A stretch of 64,000 bases of DNA, taken from Calliopum simillimum (lineage: Eukaryota; Arthropoda; Insecta; Diptera; Lauxaniidae). The notes below the pieces were generated by a model. That model had not been told where the DNA came from. It worked only from the letters and a program-made list of their open reading frames with translations, and did not search any database. The stretch covers positions 43,643,061 through 43,707,060 of the forward strand of contig OX638369.1 of the NCBI GenBank assembly GCA_951812925.1, written 5' to 3'. This document shows positions 61,301 to 64,000 of the stretch, piece by piece; the first letter of the stretch is position 1; each line of letters starts with the position of its first letter. Made by a program: the position numbers and the translations under genes.

Positions 61301-63042
61301 AAGATTCCACATAAATCATTTTATGGCACGCTTCAAACGTATTAATTGTGTTCGATAGAGGTCACCTGTGAGCATTACAGAGCATTACCTTGGTACCATG
61401 GATATTTGCTTTTGGCTGGGAAGGTCCTGGTTGTCCGGGCTTCATATATGAATGTTTGCGTTTCGGGTTGTCGTAATGGATCCATTTTTCATCCCCAGTC
61501 ACGATCTGATGCAAAAATGACTTTTGGCAGCAGTTTTCTTTGCAAAAAAATGACCCAACAGAACCTCCCGCAAATGCTGTCTTTTTCTCCAATTTTCGAA
61601 GTTATTCATCGTGAAAAATAATAATGATGCACACAAGATAAAATTGTTTTGTCGACTGATTTTGACAGCTGTCAAATGTACCTTCAAAATGACATATATA
61701 TAAAGTTCAAGCTTTCACGACATTTGTTAGTACGGACATCCACCGTCAAATTCCGGTTTTTAAGTTGTACACCCAATATTTTTTTTGGCTTACTTGCCCA
61801 AGGTGGCCTCTAGACACGCTACCTTCTACGCACCTTACCGCGACTCCTCCCTATCCAAACATTTTTTTCTTGAACAAACATTGTTTCTACACCCCAAAAC
61901 TACCTCCTGTAATTTTTTTAGCTAAAAAAAAAAATTTGGGAACTAGAGGGCTAAATAAGTGAACGAGAAATTGTCAATTTTCTTAAGTTTGGTACAAAGA
62001 ATAGTATTAGCTTTAACGATCAAGTAATATTATCTATTTATTTTTGAACGAATTTCCTTCGAAACATTCAATGCAGCAATAACGTGACTTTTATTTGGCC
62101 TGCGTATAGCCGGCGGACTGCAATTCAGTTAAATTTTAACAATTTGGTTTTAATTGTAAAAATTTAATTTAAATAGGGGTACGCCGGATAATAAGCTAAC
62201 AATTCTATGGCAAGAGCATTCCGTAATACCCAAAGTTACACTTTAGCACTTCTATTTATTTTTATTTGATTAACAATAAGCGGCAGCACCAAGTTCCAAG
62301 GTGTAAAATTAAATATTGCATTACAAAAAACCATAAAAATCTTTTCAAATAAAAAATGTGCAAATATTTAACAATTTCCGATAGAGAAAACAAAACTAAT
62401 GAAAAACCAATAAAATGTACGAATAGAAACAAAGCGCGTTCATTTTGTTGACAATAAATAAAAATTGTACACGCCTGACAAAGCATAACGAACAGTTGAG
62501 TCGAAAAGTATGAACACACGTGGTATTGACAGTGTCGAAAAACAAGGAAAAAAATCAGCTGACAGAATGCTGCTTCAACAAAAGTATCTACATATATGTA
62601 TATCTGTCTGTCTGCCTTAATTAATACAACAAATATGAGGCACGAAACGCGCAAATGTTGCTAAACGCTGTTTAAGCAAATTATTAGCCAAAATCAGCTA
62701 ACTTATTGCACAAATACAAAAACGGCAGTGCGTAAGTTCTATGCCGCCGCGGTAAATCTCATGACTGATTGATGACACCTAGTACTCGTACACTAACACC
62801 CCTCCCCCACCCACCACACTTGCCCCACCAATTGCGCCATTGTGCTACTCACCTAACATAATCGCGCTTGCAGTAGGTTTTGCCATCGCGCACAAAACAC
62901 GTACAACTCTCGTCCAGAAATTGTCGACATTCCTGACACTTGAGACACGCCGCATGCCATTCCAGATCGGGAGCAACACGCAGGATGTACTGGTCGTGAA
63001 TTTGTCCGCCGCAGCCCACACAAAGTGATAAACGTTGTTTTT
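40318..63042 (-). CDS. tup: Tailup/Islet LIM-homeodomain transcription factor, partial (7 exons visible)
   Basis: Exons, 5' to 3': 62853-63042 (LIM1), 53337-53467 and 52717-52905 (LIM2), 42504-42624 and 42274-42436 (homeodomain), 41953-42168, 40318-40533. Phases agree throughout, giving 408 visible residues; the first coding exon is beyond 64000. LIM1 has [19 protein letters not shown] and LIM2 [19 protein letters not shown], each binding two zinc ions. A Ser/Asn-rich linker follows, then a homeodomain with recognition helix [16 protein letters not shown]. The 41953-42168 exon ([24 protein letters not shown]) matches the vertebrate Islet region that binds the LIM domains of Lhx3. The C-terminus is His/Pro-rich and ends DDSMQGSP. 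It is a nuclear factor for motor-neuron, heart and dorsal-thorax fates. Introns of 10.1 and 9.4 kb are filled with mobile elements. Confidence 0.96.
40830..41241 (+). mobile_element. Helitron-like non-autonomous element
   Basis: Contains GTCTCCATAACTCGAGAACC, GTTCGATTTGCATG (twice) and CGGCTTCGCCCGGGTGG, and ends CGAAGTCGCTCCCAGGGTGA then CTAGT followed by A. The second half parallels 24400-24572. The CTAGT end and nearby hairpin are Helitron features; the TC 5' end was not located. It lies in a tup intron. Confidence 0.6.
41306..41753 (+). repeat. Near-perfect tandem duplication, 223-bp unit, containing an RT relic
   Basis: 41307-41529 and 41530-41752 differ at only two positions that I can find. 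Each unit opens with TTCGACTATGCGGATGAT, which reads FDYADDI, the RT catalytic motif with its usual LINE context, followed at once by stop codons. It is thus a dead LINE fragment that was recently duplicated inside a tup intron. Confidence 0.9.
42625..43110. other. tup intron, no feature
   Basis: First part of the 10.1-kb intron between the homeodomain and LIM2 exons, with an A-rich polypyrimidine-side tract next to 42624 and otherwise AT-rich sequence without repeats I can match. Confidence 0.5.
43110..46080 (+). pseudogene. Decayed LINE (endonuclease + RT), split by a foldback element
   Basis: Antisense to tup. Order of recognisable parts: end of the endonuclease ([16 protein letters not shown], a stop, then [15 protein letters not shown]) at 43215-43330; linker [17 protein letters not shown] to 43638; the insertion 43639-44601; then [37 protein letters not shown] and [13 protein letters not shown] to about 45050. 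GVR-stop-GC (Gln to TAG at 45208) and [10 protein letters not shown] follow at about 45321, where the catalytic YADD is now YADN. Further fragments extend to about 46050. The motif style is that of RTE-like elements often annotated as craniofacial development protein 2. Several stops and frameshifts make it dead. Confidence 0.88.
43639..44601. mobile_element. Foldback element B1, 963 bp, CAAC target duplication
   Basis: Starts CACGGTGCTCTTGAACAG and ends with the exact complement. Arms of about 430 bases are complementary almost throughout (landmarks CGAAATATCGCAAAAATACA, TGCAATGCTGAATC, CTCATACGGTTTTTGAGATA). CAAC flanks both ends (43635-43638, 44602-44605), and excising element plus one CAAC restores the LINE frame as RKHQQNRPIK, which proves insertion. 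A 4-base duplication with CAC ends would fit Chapaev-type transposons; no transposase is present. Confidence 0.9.
46090..47400. other. tup intron tract without recognised repeats
   Basis: The longest part of the intron free of families seen elsewhere in the window. It includes GCGCGCGGCGCGGC at 46452-46465, TAATTA-type motifs at 46300-46330 and ATGATCGACGACATGATCAATTGATGATCATG palindrome-like sequence near 46920-46950 in short overlapping pieces. A possible place for tup regulatory DNA, but nothing here proves it. Confidence 0.35.
47400..47900 (+). repeat. Four tandem ~122-bp units with AAAATGGCGGATCC boxes
   Basis: Unit starts by GATTACAAATCCGAAATC-type box at about 47414, 47538, 47661 and 47779 (periods 124, 123, 118). 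Each holds ACAAAATGGCGGATCCAAAA or a variant, i.e. GCCAT on the opposite strand. Units have diverged, so the array is old. It lies in a tup intron. Confidence 0.75.
47901..49620. other. tup intron, mostly featureless
   Basis: 48520-48690 is an inverted copy of the repeat at 14190-14345. 48960-49110 is locally GC-richer with several CGTCG motifs. The rest is AT-rich with no ORF of interest. Confidence 0.4.
49620..50060 (+). repeat. Tandem SINE-like units with Pol III B box
   Basis: ACACAATG.TTT.TGTAAGGCTGCAGT starts recur at about 49639, 49812 and 50004 (spacing 173 and 192). The middle copy has a perfect B box, GGTTCGAACCC (49856-49866); the first has GTTCGAACC. T-rich stretches separate units. 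Related GTAAGGCTGCAGTAAG occurs again at 50288. Probably an old tRNA-related SINE duplicated in tandem; no A box could be fixed. Confidence 0.5.
50755..52210 (+). repeat. Family D copy split by foldback element B2
   Basis: Begins TGACGTTTGGCCTGGCCAAAAA, then TACCCTACACTGGAGTAT, and GTGCCACGCCCTCTTTTCTGAG to about 51061. It resumes after the insertion at 52028 with GGTGCCACGCCCTCTTGTCC and a second GAGGTGCCACGCCCTCTTGT at 52170. The flanking 50060-50754 and 52211-52716 intron stretches contain no gene. Confidence 0.75.
51062..52023. mobile_element. Foldback element B2, ~962 bp, TGCA target duplication
   Basis: Arms run from CACACCTCTCCTGAACGAGC to its complement at about 52000-52023, flanked by TGCA (51058-51061 and 52024-52027; ATGCA also possible). 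Inner arms match B1 (TCGCAAAAATACATATCCCA, GCAATGCTGAATCCGA, AACTAGAATATAGAACATTC). The outer 130 bases are only loosely related to B1 yet nearly identical between B2's own two arms. Total length matches B1 within a base or two. Confidence 0.85.
53468..54559. other. tup intron, no feature recognised
   Basis: Start of the 9.4-kb intron between LIM2 and LIM1 exons. AT-rich, with repeated TTTAATAGTA phrases from 53850 to 54470 that may be remnants of an AT-rich repeat. Confidence 0.4.
54560..55190. repeat. Dispersed repeat family G, second large copy
   Basis: Shares with 24690-25330 the modules AGGATTGTCAAAAGATATCTC (opposite orientation), GTAGAGCAAGCAATT, GTAACCGTCAGCGAGATAT, and then, in the same orientation, GCGCGAGCAGCAAAGATTC, AATCCCGGGAAACTTTCCAG and CCCATTTTATT. 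The mixture of orientations implies a rearranged or palindromic ancestor. Confidence 0.7.
55215..55545 (+). repeat. Partial family D copy
   Basis: CCCTGGCCAAAAATTAAGTA, TACCCCACACTG, GCTATATCGATTCAGGAGGT, GACGCTGATCAAGAATATAT and GAAGGACAAAGTGAATATGC appear in the family's usual order. 55546-56190 after it is AT-rich intron with no feature. Confidence 0.75.
56190..56715 (-). pseudogene. Relic of a Jockey/CR1-like LINE RT
   Basis: On the minus strand [20 protein letters not shown] (RT motif upstream of the catalytic site) is readable at about 56635-56705. After a gap lacking the YADD block come [20 protein letters not shown] and [17 protein letters not shown] at 56230-56355, typical thumb/C-terminal sequence. 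It is internally deleted and dead. Confidence 0.75.
57590..58025 (+). other. GC-rich block, probably LINE 5' or truncated LINE sequence
   Basis: Composition differs sharply from its surroundings. ACCCCTGCGGGTAAGGGGTC, CCGAGGTAAGCATGCCTGTC and GTAAAAGGCG recall the 5' regions of some fly non-LTR elements, but no motif or ORF confirms it. It ends in a CATACATACATA run. Confidence 0.4.
58132..61221 (+). mobile_element. ~3.1-kb TIR DNA transposon with decayed transposase
   Basis: Ends TAGGGGATACTGGGGCACAT (continuing TTGACAC) and, at 61194-61221, GTGTCAAATGTACCCCAGCT then TACCCTA are inverted matches with a few differences. Extra copies of the CAAATGTGCCCC box lie at 58320 and 60805-60855 as subterminal repeats. 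Inside is the transposase-like relic at 59236-60590. Both ends adjoin TA, so no longer duplication could be read. Superfamily uncertain. Confidence 0.75.
59236..60590 (+). pseudogene. Transposase-like gene remnant (possible Sola-type), frameshifted and 3'-truncated
   Basis: Successive frames give one family-like protein: a basic N-terminus ([20 protein letters not shown]), a Cys pair ([20 protein letters not shown]), a helix-rich region with [20 protein letters not shown] (HTH-like), [69 protein letters not shown], a DECEKCPG knuckle, and a [20 protein letters not shown] segment where an Asp/Glu catalytic site is expected. The protein then runs into an AT tract at about 60560 and the usual C-terminus is missing. 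I know this type from many invertebrate genomes and tentatively link it to Sola transposons. At least two frame changes (near 59395 and 59640) separate the pieces. Confidence 0.7.
61362..61690 (-). pseudogene. Internally deleted mariner transposase
   Basis: On the minus strand [20 protein letters not shown] followed by [12 protein letters not shown] is the N-terminal DNA-binding region of mariner. It runs, with a frame change, straight into [20 protein letters not shown] and the [10 protein letters not shown] segment, which carries the second catalytic Asp (TGDEKW). The intervening part with the first catalytic Asp and the C-terminal third are absent. A dead relic, lying just outside the right end of the 58132-61221 element. 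Confidence 0.85.
61956..62852. other. tup intron next to the LIM1 exon, no gene
   Basis: AT-rich until about 62690, then a GC-richer pyrimidine-rich stretch (62740-62830, with CACCCCTCCCCCACCCACCA) directly 3' of the LIM1 exon donor on the minus strand. No repeat family from elsewhere in the window is recognised. Confidence 0.4.
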
Positions 63043-64000
63043 CTACAAATAAAAAAAAAAAAATAAAAAAGAAAAGTAAAAATTGAGTTGGAAAAACTTT
63101 TTGTATTAAAATTGTTGCTATGATGATAATAAGTAAGTAATGTTGCTGATGATGAGGAAATTTTCTGCTGCAGACACAGCACTAAATTAATTGTAAATGT
63201 CAGAGTTCGCGCAAAAAAGTGCGTCCGTCGGTAAAACATCTTTGTGCAACGTTTGCGAAATTTTCATTTGTTTTTATAGATACGAATACAAAAGAAAATG
63301 TATGTGCTGTTTTCTTATTTATTTGCAGCAATTAATTTTAATTTATATTTCAGTTTTTACCAATTTCATTATTTATTCAAACTTCTTTCGTATGCAAAAT
63401 ATACTCGCATGATGTGGGCGGAAAATTATGATACCCAGGGCCGTGCGCACGGGGGGTTTTTGGGGTTCAAACCCCCCCCCCCAGAGAGATATTTTACACA
63501 AAAAAAAATTAAATAAATATCTATGATTTGAAAATAGGTATTGAAATAAAAAAGATATTATCTCCTAAGTACTCGTATCTATAACTTAATTTACAATATC
63601 ACAGTTATTTTGACTGTTGCTGTAGGTAAGCTTATTTCAACAATTTATAAAGGTTAAAACTTTTTTAAAAAACCTGCTTGCATTACCATTTTTTGCTGCA
63701 AATTGGAAAAATAGAAGAAACGCTATTTTTTTACTTATATTTTAAATTTAAATATAAACCATCAAAAAATTTTATTCAAATACCATTTAGAAATAGTTAT
63801 GAATGTTTTGAGAAAGATAGTTAGTAACAAAAAATATAAATTTTTAGCCCAGTGATTAGTTTTCTGATCAAAAAATTATAACCACCAATTTTTCAATTGG
63901 AATCGTTTTATTTTGGTATCTTAAAACAAATGTCAAAAATCGATATTGAGATCATTGCCACATTTAAAGTTATTCAGGCTCAAAAGTCGCAAGAATTAAA
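63043..64000. other. tup intron upstream of the LIM1 exon; homopolymer G/C junction
   Basis: The acceptor TTTGTAG at 63043-63049 (minus) is clear. At 63438-63485, GGGCCGTGCGCACGGGGGG is followed by a run of C, as at the edge of a mobile-element fragment. The rest is AT-rich. The exon with the tup start codon must lie beyond 64000. Confidence 0.5.

Larger units (their letters stand above)
56731..61953. mobile_element. Possible 5.2-kb composite bounded by CCCTCTAGTTCCCAA ends
   Basis: TTTAACCCTCTAGTTCCCAA at 56729-56748 is mirrored by TTTGGGAACTAGAGGGCTAA at about 61936-61955. The left flank is TTAA and the right CTAA, so a mutated piggyBac-type target duplication is possible. A second matching pair lies inside: GTGTCTGTAGGCCGTCTTGG (57271) against CCAAGGTGGCCTCTAGACAC (61800). 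The interval contains a GC-rich block, a 3-kb TIR transposon and a mariner relic, so it would be an old element enlarged by later insertions. Both ends could instead belong to separate copies of one MITE. Confidence 0.45.

Noticed and set aside
62262..62654. 130-aa minus ORF ([11 protein letters not shown]..)
   Set aside because: Hydrophobic, AT-driven composition, no motif, and it lies wholly within a tup intron.

Overview
The window is AT-rich, intron-bearing animal DNA, almost certainly from a higher fly (Diptera, Schizophora). It carries three recognisable loci, all on the minus strand: a tandem triplet of leukotriene A4 hydrolase/aminopeptidase genes (11.2-28.7 kb), the mitochondrial ribosomal protein gene mRpL13 (29.8-32.6 kb), and most of the LIM-homeodomain gene tailup/islet (40.3-63.0 kb; its 5' exon lies beyond the window). 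From memory, the Drosophila orthologues (CG10602, mRpL13/CG10603 and tup/CG10619) are neighbours on 2L, so this looks like conserved microsynteny inflated by transposons. I do not identify the species.

Layout. 0-5.5 kb: an apparently intact non-LTR retrotransposon with an RNase H domain, ending in (CCTAA)n and abutting a ~228-bp satellite (5.5-6.5 kb). 6.9-9.0 kb: a gag-like ORF with three zinc knuckles but no ORF2, directly behind the poly(A) tail of a 5'-truncated LINE. 9.26-10.37 kb: a broken PIF/Harbinger transposase gene with a 440-bp MITE inside it. 11.2-14.6, 16.3-18.9 and 22.3-28.7 kb: the three LTA4H-type genes with identical five-exon structure. Copies 1 and 3 are open; copy 2 has an in-frame TGA in exon 4. 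Between copies 1 and 2 lie a TTAA-flanked MITE and a 510-bp pure (TTAGG)n array. 29.7-32.6 kb: mRpL13. 33-40 kb: intergenic DNA rich in inverted-repeat elements. 40-64 kb: tup, whose ~10-kb and ~9.4-kb introns hold a decayed LINE, long foldback elements, tandem repeats, a 3-kb TIR transposon with a decayed transposase, and a mariner relic.

The host genes are ordinary in function: a cytosolic zinc aminopeptidase/epoxide hydrolase family, a large-subunit mitoribosome protein, and a transcription factor of motor-neuron, heart and wing-hinge development. The most unusual content is structural. It includes long-armed foldback elements whose paired arms match each other far better than the other copy, an interstitial telomere-like array in a lineage thought to have lost TTAGG telomeres, several nested transposons with readable target-site duplications, and a recently expanded enzyme gene family with one member broken. 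Exon boundaries were derived by hand from GT/AG sites and reading-frame continuity. No alignment or database search was run, so superfamily names for mobile elements are provisional.
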